Positions 32,401-43,025 of a stretch of DNA of 64,000 bases are shown piece after piece. How positions within the stretch are numbered: the first letter of the stretch is position 1; every line of letters starts with the position of its first letter. This stretch comes from Semisulcospira habei (Eukaryota > Mollusca > Gastropoda > Semisulcospiridae): positions 162,693,025 through 162,757,024 of the forward strand of contig BTPG01000004.1 in assembly GCA_036245525.1 (NCBI GenBank), read 5' to 3'. A program made the translations under genes and the position numbers. The notes under the pieces were generated by a model. It did not search any database, was not told where the DNA came from, and saw only the letters and a program-made list of their open reading frames with translations.

Positions 32401-33219
32401 GAAATTGTCTACAGTTGTCGCTCCACTACGAAAAATAGACAATCCTGACAGTGAGCGGAGGGCGACTGGATGGCTGCAAGATGGCGTATCGGGACGAAAG
32501 GTGGCTCGACGACTCGAGGTGCCCCATTCAGTCATACAGAGACTGCGGGAATGGTTTCGAGCACTGGACGTATGCATGATGGGTCCTGTTTTGGATGCCG
32601 ACGGAAGACCACTGACAGGGAGAGAGGGTGTATCCAGCAGCAAGCTCTCCAGACGCGAAGTGCCTCTGCAAGTGTCATCATAAGGTAGTTCCGGATGGCA
32701 ACCAATGTAAACATCTCTACTCAGACGAGCCATCGACGAACCGTCTTCATGATGCAGATCTTTACGCGTGCCATCGGACCGTCAGACCTCGCCTCACACC
32801 AGAACCTAAGGCAGCCTGTTTGGCATTCAGCATGCACCGTGTGCGAAGGAAATGCAACAATGGGCTCAAGTTCGTTTTATTGATTAGAATCGGTTCCGGC
32901 TGGATCACAAGGACGGCCGTAGCCGGGCATGGAGAAGAACAGGATAGCGTTTCGTAGTCGTTTGTGTTCGTGATCTGATAAGCCATGGAGGAGGTTCCAA
33001 AATGGTGGGGGAGGGAGGGGAGTTTCAGCCAACATTTCAGGACACCCCTCTATCATATCTGTAGTGATTACGGTCTTCTAATTCTATTCAATGATGTCAC
33101 TGTTTGGCTCTTACTGCGTCTGTCTTCCGTTTGACGTCATACCATTTCTACTAACGAGAGTGCTGTACGTTACTCCAGCACGGACAGCAGGCCATGCACA
33201 TACTTTGAATAAAGTTACT

Positions 33220-33547
33220 GTTTTACATAACAAATGACGTAGTAATAACAGCCATTACATTGTCAAAGACTTGTTGACTGGCCAATGTTATCGAGATATG
33301 TGTACTTGGTATGTGTACAGCTCTACCAGCGCTAGCCTCACCTATCTGGTTTGTGTTATCGGGATACAATTTTGGGCCTACTAGTTTTACATAACAAATG
33401 ACGTAGTAATAACAGCCATTACATTGTCAAAGACTTGTTGACTGGCCAATGTTATCGAGATATGTGTACTTGGTATGTGTACAGCTCTACCAGCGCTAGC
33501 CTCACCTATCTGGTTTGTGTTATCGGGATACAATTTTGGGCCTACTA
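33220..33547 (+). repeat. 164-bp tandem duplication containing retroposon copies
   Basis: Two nearly identical units (33220-33383 and 33384-33547) each run from GTTTTACATAACAAATGACG to CAATTTTGGGCCTACTA. Each holds the same 55-base insert with its direct repeats, so the insertion came before the duplication. Confidence 0.85.
33286..33366 (+). mobile_element. Very short 5'-truncated copy of the 375-bp retroposon
   Basis: TGTTATCGAGATA (33286-33298) and TGTTATCGGGATA (33354-33366) bracket about 55 bases that align with the end of the array unit: CTTGGTATGTGTAC..CTCTACCAGCGC, then CTAGCCTCACCTATCTGGTT. It ends at the same GGTTTGTG terminus as the array and the 6.2-kb copy. The next unit repeats it at about 33450-33530. 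Confidence 0.7.
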
Positions 33548-33948
33548 GTTGTCCCAGCACCGCAGCAAACAGGGTCGCTGGCGTTGCTACAAGAGGACAA
33601 CGAGCATCGACACAGAACAGGAATTGTGGACGACTAGAGTACACAGTCTAGAGTACACAGAAAAGGTCTGGACTGCTAGCAGACCTGGTTTAGCACCGAC
33701 TGGACATCTTTGGGATGCTCTTTGGCTGCAGGTAATGGACAACTACCACCAACCGAGGAACCTGCAGCAGTTGCTTGAGACTAACAAGCGATGCCCCAAG
33801 CAACTCTTCCCCTCACGCACTATGCGCGAGGTCGGTGTACGAATCGGGGTTGACATACCTATTATTGACTTGTTTCTTTGTGCTGAAATATTTGTTGATG
33901 TTTTACGAACTACAAATGTTTTAGTTATCTCGAACAAAAATCACAAAT

Positions 33949-34293
33949 AAAAATGTCTGTGAAAAGAAAAGGGGAGAATGCCAGTGCTAATATTTTAGGA
34001 AGATTACAAAGTAAAGTAGGTAAAAACACTGTCAGGGGAGAGAAGTGTGCATGATCGACCAGTGATCATAGATCTACTTGGTCAAAGCACAAAAAAGATA
34101 AGAAAGAGGGAGTGTGCTAAGAAAGTGACTGAAGTGCTTTCAGTCACTTTCTTAGCACACCCCCTCTTTCCTATCTTTTTTTGTGCTTTCTTGACCAAGT
34201 AGATCTATGATCACTGGTCGATCATGCACACTTCTCTCCCCTGACAATGCTTTTACCTACTTTACTTTGTAATCTTTCTAAAAATGTCTGTGA
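33949..34293. mobile_element. Fold-back palindrome flanked by a 14-bp direct repeat
   Basis: AAAAATGTCTGTGA occurs at 33949-33962 and 34280-34293. Between them, arms of about 130 bases (about 34001-34134 and 34139-34274) are almost exact inverted repeats meeting at AGTGACTGAA-GTGC-TTCAGTCACT. No frame. It is either a fold-back transposon or an inverted retroposed piece with a 14-bp TSD. Confidence 0.7.
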
Positions 34294-34571
34294 TTTGTTT
34301 TTAATGAAATATGTAGGCCTGCCACTTAGAGGCAAGGCTGCAAATTAAATTTTATTTTTAAAAAGTGAAGTTGTTACGCTTCTGTGTTTCCGAGCTCTGA
34401 TTGTTTGAAAAGTAGCCTTTAACGTATTTGCAGTAGTTTAGATAGATTCTTGAATTTCGAATGAGAATCTTAGTATCACCTTAACACCGATGTAAGAACC
34501 TATTTCATACACACCTTTGTCTTAGCGCTCGCGGAACTATAGGAAGATCGACAAAGACCATAGATTACTTA
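34294..34571. other. No feature recognised
   Basis: Anonymous sequence left of the possible exon; a next exon, if any, was not identified here. Confidence 0.35.
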
Positions 34572-34784
34572 CTGATTTAGCAGGAAAGTGACGAATTCAG
34601 GGTGGGTGGTCAAGCCAAGCTCTTGCTTTACGCGTTGCCACATGTCCATATTCCCGTGTCCGATGTCAGTTCTACTTAGAGGTATCTTGTCTCTCTTCCT
34701 CTTTCTTCTCTTCAATTCCGAGTCTGTCAATGTCGGCGCGACTCGATGATACTTTCTTTTTTTCTTCGCTGGTTCATCCGACAT
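34572..34784 (-). CDS. Possible first exon of a basic DNA-binding-type protein
   Basis: On the minus strand the ATG at 34784 opens a 71-residue frame starting MSDEPAKKKRKYHR, with an RRKRKRDK stretch and a C-terminal helix reading MWQRVKQELGLTTHPEFVTF. The frame closes just after a canonical donor: exon sequence ends ...AATCA and GTAAGT follows at about 34571. Proteins with a basic region plus a W..(V/L)K.ELGL.TH.E...FLL helix are common in invertebrates, often in transposon-derived genes; I cannot name it. A CCAAT box (ACCAATCAGAG) lies a few bases upstream of the ATG. It may be a live first exon or a relic; no downstream exon was found. Confidence 0.4.
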
Positions 34785-35117
34785 TTTGTCTCTGATTGGT
34801 TATAATTATGCAGATGACCTTAGGTCAGTCGTATAGAATAGCTATGACGTCAGCTACCATCGCCTATCAGAAGCAATCTTTTCCGGGATCCCACAAAAGA
34901 TTCATTTTCATTTTGAACGGACGAAAGAAGTATTTGGTGGGACAATAGGGTGGTCACTGTCTAAGTGGGTATCTATACTAAATACCAGTAAAACATTTTT
35001 TTGCGAACTGAAGCCTTAAAAAAGGTCGGGTGTGCCCCTTTAAACGCTCGTGAGCGTGCCTCACAATGTGAGATCCGGTCTGGCTGTGTCTCACATTGTG
35101 AGATACGATGTTTCCGC
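34785..35117. other. Anonymous, with paired 13-mer palindromes
   Basis: CTCACAATGTGAG and CTCACATTGTGAG (about 35060-35103) lie about 30 bases apart and could pair in several ways. Nothing else is seen. Confidence 0.4.
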
Positions 35118-35906
35118 TTAACCCATACCATACTGAGGCTAAAAGCTTCAGATTTGTACACTGCCATATGCAAGCTACATTACAGTACTTAATAATAATA
35201 ATAATTACGGTATTTATAATGCGCTTATCTTATAATAATTATAACTCTAAGCGCGCACTCACAACTGGCAAACGCATGCGCACGCTTTAGACAATGACTC
35301 ACGTAACACAAATAGTGAAAATACATTACGACGGTCAGCTTGGGGTGGGGAGTGTGGTGATATAGTGCTAGAACTGTTGAAAGAGGTGAGTTTTGTGGGC
35401 GGATTGGAAGGAGGAGAGCGAGTGTTTCTGACGGAGAGAGAGTGGGAGAGTGTTCCAGGTGGATACTGAGAAGGAGCGGGGGCCGAAAGTGCTGAGTTTG
35501 GTGCGGGGGATGAGGAGGCGGAGAGGGTCGGAGGGAGCGGGGAGGAGTGTAGGGGTGGAGTAAGTTGGAGAGATAGGCAGGAGCGTAGTTGTTCAGGGAT
35601 TTGTAGCAGAGAGACAGAATCTTGTATTGGATGCGTTGGGGGATGGGGAGCCAGTGAAGGAGCTTGAGCAGGGGAGTGATGTGGTCGGATTTTTTCTTTC
35701 TGAGGACGAGGCGGGCAGCATTGTTCTGGACGCGCTGGAGAGTGAGAGTGGTGGAGTGAGGAAGGCTTTAGACCAATGACTTTAGTTCAAGGGTGGTGCC
35801 AGAATAGCTTGGCGCCTAGAGGCGCCAAGCTATTCTGGCACTACCCTTGAAATATTTTAGTCAAACTTATTTCACACACTGGTGTATTCCGAATGACAAG
35901 GGTTAA
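35118..35906. mobile_element. TTAA MITE split by a LINE
   Basis: Begins TTAACCCATACCATACTG (35118) and ends GACAAGGGTTAA (35906). Its parts match the intact 236-bp MITE at 51785-52020 in reverse. The core is the palindrome TTCAAGGGTGGTGCCAGAAT / complement around GGCGCCTAGAGGCGCC (about 35788-35852). The LINE at 35189-35768 interrupts it after CATTACAGTACTT. Confidence 0.75.
35189..35768 (-). pseudogene. CR1/L2-like LINE, 3' fragment
   Basis: On the minus strand the reading LQRVQNNAARLVLRKKKSDH, then ITPLLKLLHWLPIPQRIQYK and YAPAYLSNLL, is the C-terminal part of a CR1/L2-type reverse transcriptase ORF. The frame is lost after about 85 residues. The 3' end carries the GCGCATTATAAATACCG...ATT tail at 35189-35235. 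It is 5' truncated and sits inside a MITE. Confidence 0.75.
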
Positions 35907-36850
35907 AGGCGCAATGTAGGTGGTGAGTCAGAAAATGGACATTCTATCTTTGATGACCAACATGTAAAACGCCGCTGCTCACATGCACATGTGCACAGTA
36001 GCGTTTTCTATATTTGTCCGTAACCAAAGTTCTGGCAGTGGTGACGTTGCGCTGTACGATTCTCATAGACTTTACTTCACTCACTCACTATACGTCTCAT
36101 GCTACAGTCTGCCATCAGCTCTGTGGATGTGAAATCAGGATATGCTCCGACACCGCGCATTAACTCATTCGAGACGTTCTGCCTACGTATACGCGGCGAT
36201 GTTAATGATGCCCTTGAATTCTCCACCATTCCGCACCGAGCATATCATAATATGTTGGTACTCCCGCTAAAGTGACTTCAGCAAAGAGAGGTCAGAGTAT
36301 AGCTGAAATCACTATGACAGAGTACCTACACTTGAGACCACCGTGTTTTGGTTTGTCAGGATGACAGACACACTGGTTACCTCCCTCGATCCTCTAAGCA
36401 TCATGCTTAGTCGATCGTGGGAGATAACCAGCATGGGTAACAGATTATCAACACATCAGGTTTGACTACAGACTGAAATCAGACATCAATCTTACTTATA
36501 CTCTACATGCCGGATTGGCAAAATCTGTACACGCATGTCGTTAGTATTGAATACCTGCCACATCTATGGGTCGACCAAGGGCAAATTTAGCTCGGTCGTT
36601 TGTGCAAGAGTCTTGAATTAACTGATGTACTGATCAATGCCTCACAAGATTCGAAATCAGAGTGAAAACGCCTGTATTGATCGACATATGTCCTCAGTAC
36701 TGCATGTCAGTTCAACGCTACGGCTCGGGTGGTGGAGCGGAGAATGCGGTGTGTTGGTTAAGTCACTAACCTGCATCATTCCATCAGTAAAGGCATAGAT
36801 TAAAGGAGGGTGTCAAACGTTTTGTTTCGGACACCTTAACTGACACAGAA
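35907..36850. other. Mostly anonymous; half of a small TTAA hairpin
   Basis: TTAACTCATTCGAGACG at about 36165 is one end of the 78-bp hairpin MITE seen whole at 37.67 kb. Otherwise nothing is recognised. Confidence 0.4.
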
Positions 36851-37169
36851 GGCTCCCAGCTTGCCTTTCACTGGCAATGATTGTACCAACTGGGGTGGGA
36901 GGTTGGGGGCGTGTCAGGACTTTTCCACCACAGGCAGAAACCTCAAACAGAAAACACCACAATCTCAAGGGGATTTGCACTCTCCAAGGGAGGGGTTTCC
37001 GAACTCCATACAAGAGAAAATTATGTAGCAGTGCACGGTGTTCGTGGGGTGGTGGATCCACAAGCCCTGAACCCCACCTCCCACCCCCACCTCCCACCCC
37101 CACCCCCACCCCTCCTCATGCACACACTGCAATCGCTCTTCTTGTGTCAAGACTCTCAATATCAAATGA

Positions 37170-37207
<38 letters not shown>

Positions 37208-37320
37208 CGGGCAGACTCCCCCAAAAGAGACTTTCTTATAGCATTTTAAAGAATTTTTGGTCTGGGGAGGGGGGGTCCGGAATCCCTGCCCCCCCCCCCC
37301 AATATCCGCCGCTACATGTT
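36851..37320. repeat. G/C-homopolymer dispersed repeat
   Basis: A CCCCCACC-type tract (about 37070-37120), a G-run of nearly 40 (about 37169-37207) and GGGGGGGTCCGGAATCCC... lie here. They resemble the elements at 9.7, 42.0, 42.5 and 43.3 kb. Frames across it are artefacts. Confidence 0.6.
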
Positions 37321-37439
37321 CTTAGAAATTAGAAATGTCTACTTTACCAGCCACAATGTAAAATTAACTGCAACTGACGAGCATTCAGCCACTTCTCATC
37401 TGGTCATCTGGGTGTGGAGAGGATGGGTACACGGGCGTT

Positions 37440-37467
37440 GTGTATGTGTGTGTGTATGTGTGTGTGT

Positions 37468-37541
<74 letters not shown>
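37440..37541. repeat. TG microsatellite
   Basis: About 100 bases of TG with three TATG interruptions at the left. Confidence 0.95.
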
Positions 37542-37543
<2 letters not shown>

Positions 37544-37672
37544 TAATGTCTCGGTCTGCATACTTGTCAGTTCTTTCCTCACTAAACATGTTCATAATGT
37601 TATGTTCAGTGTTTGATTTACCCTGCAAGTAGGGAGCACCACTTGAACAGTCAGTATACTGGCATTCTTGCT

Positions 37673-37750
37673 TAACTGATTCGAGACGTGCCGCCTCCGG
37701 ATATGCGGCTTATTTCGCGTATCCGGAGGGGGCACGTCTCGAATGAGTTA
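37673..37750. mobile_element. 78-bp hairpin MITE, TTAA type
   Basis: TTAACTGATTCGAGACGTGC...CCTCCGGATATGCGGC is mirrored to GCACGTCTCGAATGAGTTA. A second whole copy is at 45571-45652 and a half copy at 36165. Confidence 0.7.
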
Positions 37751-38408
37751 TATATATATTTCACCTACAATACTGCGCTGCTTAGTCTTGCACAGAACAG
37801 CCCCCATAAAACTAACCTAAAAATATATAATTGTCATACGCAGCTGAGCACACTCGCCATTCACTGTAACTATTTTCATTATACTATAGCACGCTGGGAT
37901 TTTTATTGTAAAATTAATTTGTTAAGTTTAACAAGCCCAATGAACAAGCCTAATGTTTTAGTGAGATGGCATTTGTTTTGATTATAGCGTATGTCACTGT
38001 TTGCGCTTATGTATATATTCCTCTGTGAATGTGCCCCATTTTGTATATGATTTTGCTTTGGGCCTTGTTAATAAAAGTCAATGAGTCAAAGTTTAATAAA
38101 CTTTATTGAACATTCTGAAATGGTCTAATTTTAAAATGTCCATATTCCAGTACAGTTTTAATTGGAATTCATCAAATGGTCTGTCATTATATGTACCGCA
38201 AACCGCCTGTGTCTGTTTGGCAATTAAAGATCACAGCTTGTATTTAAATGCATGTGTATGTGTTAGGCAAAACAGAAAACAGGAAAGTTATTTTACATCG
38301 CAACACCGTCATAACAATCGTTCAATGCCCAATAGGCAAACATCAGTAGCTTACGTGTATGCATGTTTTCTGTGTCATTTTAAATTCCCTGAGTTTCCTC
38401 TTTCTTTC

Positions 38409-38497
<89 letters not shown>

Positions 38498-39295
38498 CAG
38501 TCCCATACTCTTAGGGCGAAAACGTATTAATCGAAAAACGCAGAAATTGAACAAAAAAGGTATTTCCTGGCCAAAGTTGCTCAGTCTATGATTAAATTTA
38601 CAACAGATTAATCAAGCTTGCTTAAACAGAACTTTGGATATTTTCCCCCTTCTCAAACTCGGATAAGTCGAACAATATCAAATACAGCTCCAAACGCCAA
38701 GTCGAACACGGTTAAGTAATATTATATTTTTAAGAAAACGCTTAAGTGGATATACATTTGTTTCCTGTCCAACGCTACCATTCGAGCGCTAATTTTACAG
38801 CGTATTACTCAAACTGTCCAGGTTGAGTTCAGTCAAACTTCGGATAAGTCGAACGTGTTTCTTTTTTCCAAACTCGGACAAGTCCTACCTTTTTTCTTTC
38901 CCCCCCCCCCCCCCCCTTTGTTTCGTGGCCAAAGCTGTTCTTTTTATGACTTCTTATACAAACTGGTACTGTTCTCGAAAATCCCTGATGCAACTGACAA
39001 CGGCTCCGCTAACCCGGCCCTTGACTGCCGCGAAAATGTAAACGCGATCCAACTGCAAGGCATATAGATCCTTATGAGCCCCCGCAGTTGCAGTTGTAAT
39101 TAATGTCACGTGTTTCACCGGCAGACCCTGAAACGCTGGAAAAGTAACATTCATAACACATCGAGTCAGTCCTACCGGCGTCGAAATTACCAAACTTAGG
39201 AGTTTTACTACATACCAAACTTAGGAGTTGTAGGCTACAAGACTCAACAGACTTAGGAGTTGTATTCTGAAGACTACATCACAGTCCGGGCCGCT
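37751..39295. other. Anonymous with TG microsatellite
   Basis: A TG tract fills about 38411-38493. Blocks of the form AACTCGGATAAGTCGAAC recur imperfectly at about 38655, 38837 and 38872. A partial copy of the CTTATGAGCCCCCGC palindrome is at about 39072. No gene. Confidence 0.45.
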
Positions 39296-39431
39296 ACAGA
39301 ACTGCCGCGATAGTTCAAGGGTGGTGCCAGAACAGCGTGGCGCCTATAGGCGCCACGCTATTCTGGCACCACCCTTGAACTGTCATGATCGATACAGATT
39401 TACTGTAGTGTCCCAGGGCTGAATGAGTTAA
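39296..39431. mobile_element. Palindromic MITE copy
   Basis: GTTCAAGGGTGGTGCCAGAA...GGCGCC-TATA-GGCGCC and its mirror (39312-39380), with a GGGCTGAATGAGTTAA end at 39431. Confidence 0.7.
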
Positions 39432-39590
39432 CGGCACTAATGTCTCATACCATAAGTGGAGTACATGCGAACAGAATACAGTTATCTGGCACCCGTTTGT
39501 GAACAGAGGTACTGCGGGCGAATACATGTGTAAGTCTTCGCGAGTTGACTTTTCCGACCTGTTATAACGAGCTGTGATAACGTTAACATT
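39432..39590. repeat. 150-bp direct duplicate, copy 1
   Basis: AAGTGGAGTACATGCGAACA ... GACCTGTTATAACGAGCTGT recurs at about 40612-40760. Both copies stand directly right of a palindromic MITE that ends in TTAA. Confidence 0.75.
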
Positions 39591-40295
39591 AATGTTTTTT
39601 TAACAGAACGAATATTGGAAACTTTCTGCGATGCCGTTTGGCGGCTGACCAGACTATGGTAAGCTACTTGTCATTGCAGTACTGAGTCCCGTGCAAATTA
39701 TGACACAGCCATTCTTGACTGGATGTAGTTCAGAACTGACGTTCGATCCTAGACTGCTTGTTGATTTATGTCTGGTGTGCCTACTGTTACAGCTAGCAAC
39801 CCGCTAGTGAAAATGTCAAGACGTTTCGGGATTTTCTTTGTTTTCTCGAATTCGATATCACGCAGCGTCAACTTGTACAGTTAAATCTAGGTTCTGCTCA
39901 ATCAGTTTATGCTTGCAACTGTTCTGTAAAAGGCAACTGTGTGTTAATTGGGTTGTGTTTTTGAAAAAGAAAATCGTTATCATCTCGTTATTTAAAATGC
40001 CACCACATTATGATGATTTATTCCAAGCCGAAAGGACTGCAACTCCCCTGTGAGATGGCCTTAGCTGCCTGCTAGACGTTTATCTCAAATAACTAATTAA
40101 CTGAAAAGACAAGGTATGTTTTACAAGATAACAAGAACATTCATGTCTCGAGCTCTGACAAGTGACGAGAAAATCTTATGTAGAAAAGTTTATGTAAATG
40201 GCATATCAATGGTTGTAAGATCTGCTAGTGATACAGGCGAACTCCTTTTCGTTGCTGTTGTTTCCATTTTAATAAGCTGAATTTATTGCACTGCC
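39591..40295. other. Anonymous with a SINE-like end
   Basis: Near 40050-40090 GTGAGATGGCCTTAGC...CAAATAACTAA resembles the dispersed GGTTTAACG...AAATAACTAA repeat end seen at 49.35, 62.15 and 63.53 kb. Confidence 0.4.
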
Positions 40296-40596
40296 TTGAT
40301 TCATTCAGCCCCGACACACCGCATCAAGACATGGATCAAGCATGATAGTTCAAGGGTGGTGCCAGAATAGCTTGGCGCCCATAGGCGCCAAGCTATTCTG
40401 GCATCACGCTTGAACTATCATGCTCGATCTGTCTCTAGCGTTCTAATTCAGTCCTTCAGAGGGCAACTTCAATATTTGGGGATTTGGGTCCTTGGGTAGA
40501 ATGTGTTACTCCTTGGGTGTCGGTGGCGGTTTTAGTCGCGATGATTCCTGCAGGAATCATCGCGACTAAAACCGCCACCGACACCCAACGGGTTAA
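40296..40596. mobile_element. Composite palindromic MITE ending TTAA
   Basis: Holds the TTCAAGGGTGGTGCC hairpin (about 40348-40425) with outer CATTCAGCCCC, and then a second, perfect palindrome at 40513-40588; the TTAA is at 40593-40596. Confidence 0.7.
40513..40588. repeat. Perfect 76-bp palindrome
   Basis: Arms of 38 bases, TTGGGTGTCGGTGGCGG..., mirror exactly about CCTG|CAGG. No spacer. Confidence 0.9.
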
Positions 40597-40611
40597 AATT
40601 ATATTTCGGGC

Positions 40612-40760
40612 GTGTCGTCTCATAGCATAAGTGGAGTACATGCGAACAGAATACAGTTATCTGGCAGCCGTTTGTGAACAGAGGTACTGCGGGCGAATGC
40701 ATGTGCAAGTCTTCGCGAGTTGACTGAGTTTTCCGACCTGTTATAACGAGCTGTGGTAAC
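40612..40760. repeat. 150-bp direct duplicate, copy 2
   Basis: See copy 1 at 39432-39590; differs by a few substitutions and a short GAG insertion near GTTGACT. Confidence 0.75.
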
Positions 40761-41200
40761 GTGGAGACTTCACGCGCAGTTTGACAATCAAACGCAAATG
40801 TTACTATGCGCGTGGAGCCTGCATTGATTGCCCACAAGCTCAATTCAAGACAAGTAAATGTTATACCTTGGTAGCAGCTGTCACGTTTTCACCAAGCTCG
40901 TTACAACATAGCCTTCATGGTACAAAAACTAGCTTCTATTTTTTTTCTTCCCCCCAGGCCGTCATTTGAATTAGCATCTTTCTTGAAGAAAAAGAGAAAA
41001 AGAAAAAAATAGATGGACGCTGAACGGCTTGATCTGCATGTTATATGACGTGGTTGACACAAGCAGATGATGTACACACGGGCATTATGGGGCTTGAGTG
41101 TGGAACAGAGCGAGTGAAGCCATAAAGCATAGGGATCTGACACCAACGTCATGCCAAAATCGCAGCGTGGCCGGAGCTTTAAACCTGCAAGATACAGAAA
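40761..41200. other. No feature recognised
   Basis: Anonymous, with short A- and T-rich runs. Confidence 0.35.
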
Positions 41201-41416
41201 TTAACCCCTTCGCGGCCAATGATCACCAGCTGAATTTCGCAGCTGAAACCGCTGGCCGACATTCGCGAGAAGAAACAGATGTAAGTGCGACCAAAGTATA
41301 TAGGACTAAGAAGAGACATAAGTCCTCATGAGTCAACGCTCTCGCGGGGGCTCATGAGGATTTATGTCTCTTGCTGCTGGGTAGCGCTCCATTTGCCCCG
41401 CCAGTTCAGGGGTTAA
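41201..41416. mobile_element. 216-bp MITE with TTAACCCC ends
   Basis: TTAACCCCTTCGCGGCC (41201) and CCAGTTCAGGGGTTAA (41416). The core palindrome GAGACATAAGTCCTCATGAG...GGGGGCTCATGAGGATTTA belongs to the 11.55-kb family. TTAA flanks with CCC ends resemble piggyBac-type termini. Confidence 0.75.
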
Positions 41417-42199
41417 TAGAGCGCATTTTGGAATTGAATCGTCTGTTTCGACCATGATATAACTTGAGGGCAGTGCCTGATTTACTTCATACCCAAAGAG
41501 GCGCAAAGCTAATCTGGCTTCCCTTGAGTTATCATGGTCGATCAATCCAGCACTGATCTGCGAGGACGGGAAAAACTGAGAAATCGTTTGCACAAGACTA
41601 GGCGGTTTCGTCTGCAGACTGAACACTCATTTTGTCTAAAATTATATTTGATCAGAGTAGACGATACAGCTGTTCGGGGCTTCTAGATGATTGAAACTGT
41701 TCAGCAGGGTTTGCATAAAGTTAAAGAAATGCACGGGACTCCTGACAGCCCAGCGCAGCTGACCTACTTGCAATCGTGATAGGCATAAGGACTGCAAAGT
41801 GCGTATTCGGCCAGCTGTGTGCCGTACAGTAAATTTATGAAAATGGCCGTACAGTAAATTTATGAAAATGGGTTAAATTTAGAAAATCCTTCAAATTTTG
41901 AAAATTCATCAAATGCCTAGAGCGTTTGAAACCCTCTTGTATCTTCTCAACACCCGTTCAAATATATATGATAAAAAAAACGGCGAAGGGGGTTTAGAAG
42001 GACTTCCGGATGTCGCATTTTGAAGAATTTTTGGCGGAGGGGTGGGGGTGGGGGTGGGTAGAGGGGGTCCCTCCTCCCAGATCCGCCCCCTGATTTTCTA
42101 TCATTATGGTTTGCTTGTGTTGTTCATTGCATATACAAGTTACGAGGGGACTCAAGTTCGCTGTAAACGAAGTCACTGAAATAAAAGGAGTGCCCTGTG
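41417..42199. other. Decayed MITE core and anonymous sequence
   Basis: About 41454-41550 holds a degenerate ATGATATAACTTGAGGGC...GAGTTATCATGGTCGATC hairpin. GGCCGTACAGTAAATTTATG is tandemly doubled near 41820-41870. A G-rich GGATCCGCCCC-type repeat is at about 42000-42100. Confidence 0.5.
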
Positions 42200-43025
42200 G
42201 AGAAAAAAAAGGGTATAGGTCGGAGTGCACAACGTTTTTCGCAAATATCTCTGCAAAGAACCAGTTTTCTATACCAATTTTAGAACAAATATCATTCAGT
42301 GATAGTTGACCAAATATGATATACTAAAAAAAACTCTAACAACGTGTCGGTTTTGCTGTACAGTCGTACAGAATAAGAAAGATCCATTTCTACGTGAATT
42401 GGCCAAGTTTTCAAACCTGAAACGGCGCAGACACGTCTGCATGCTTGACTTCGATATTGACATCTGCCGGGGCTCTATTTAGGTATTGAAAATAGCCTGT
42501 TCTTGTCTTTTCTCCAAATGCTTACGACCAGTGACGGATCGGAGGGGGGGGGGTGAGGTCCAGGGGTTCCGGCCTCCCCCTCCCCTCCACCCGACCCAAA
42601 ATTCCTTAAAATGCTATATAACAAAGTCCCTTTTTTGTGGTGGTGGCCCTTCTTTTGATATTTTGGCGACTTTTTGATACACACACACGCTCGTTTGATA
42701 TTTTGAGGCGACCGGTGACAGTCTTGACACAGGCGCTGCTCCCCCCGCCCTCCCCCCACCATCCATCCCGGGTTGTTTGATCTAGCATCGGGAAGGCCTT
42801 TTGTGTCAGGCTGAAGGTCCCAAACAAAAATCTGGACCCCCTACCCCTCGAGGTAACTGATCCGCCCCTGACGACTGTACAGCAAAATCGACAAATCATA
42901 AGAGTTTAGTTAAAATATTTCATATTAGGTTGTTGGCACTAAATGATATTTGTTCTTAAATTGGTACAGAAAAGTGTTTCCTGGCGGAGATATTTGGAAA
43001 AAACGTTGTGCGCTCCGATATCAAA
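42200..43025. mobile_element. Long inverted-repeat element with a nested C-rich element
   Basis: Outer arms (about 42210-42380 and 42865-43025) share GCACAACGTTTTTC/complement, AGAACAAATATCATT/complement and TTTTGCTGTACAGTCGT/complement. Between them a G/C-rich unit begins CAGTGACGGATCGG (about 42530) and ends GATCCGCCCCTGACGACTG (about 42877). Confidence 0.6.

Larger units (their letters stand above)
32405..33840 (+). pseudogene. Broken Tc1/mariner transposase
   Basis: N-terminal part (about 32440-32960, several frames): a helix-turn-helix region reading ATGWLQDGVSGRKVARRLEV and PHSVIQRLRE, then a second DNA-binding part, then the catalytic core NRFRLDHKDGRSR...WRRTG. The conserved FTDESRF site reads FID-stop-NRF, so one Asp survives beside a stop codon. 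C-terminal part (about 33640-33800): RPGLAPTGHLWDALW and QPRNLQQLLE, where the third catalytic acid (Glu in APIEHLWD-type motifs) is Gly. About 550 foreign bases, including the 164-bp duplication at 33220-33547, separate the two parts. This is an inactive cut-and-paste transposase; family assignment is by motif recognition. Confidence 0.7.
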
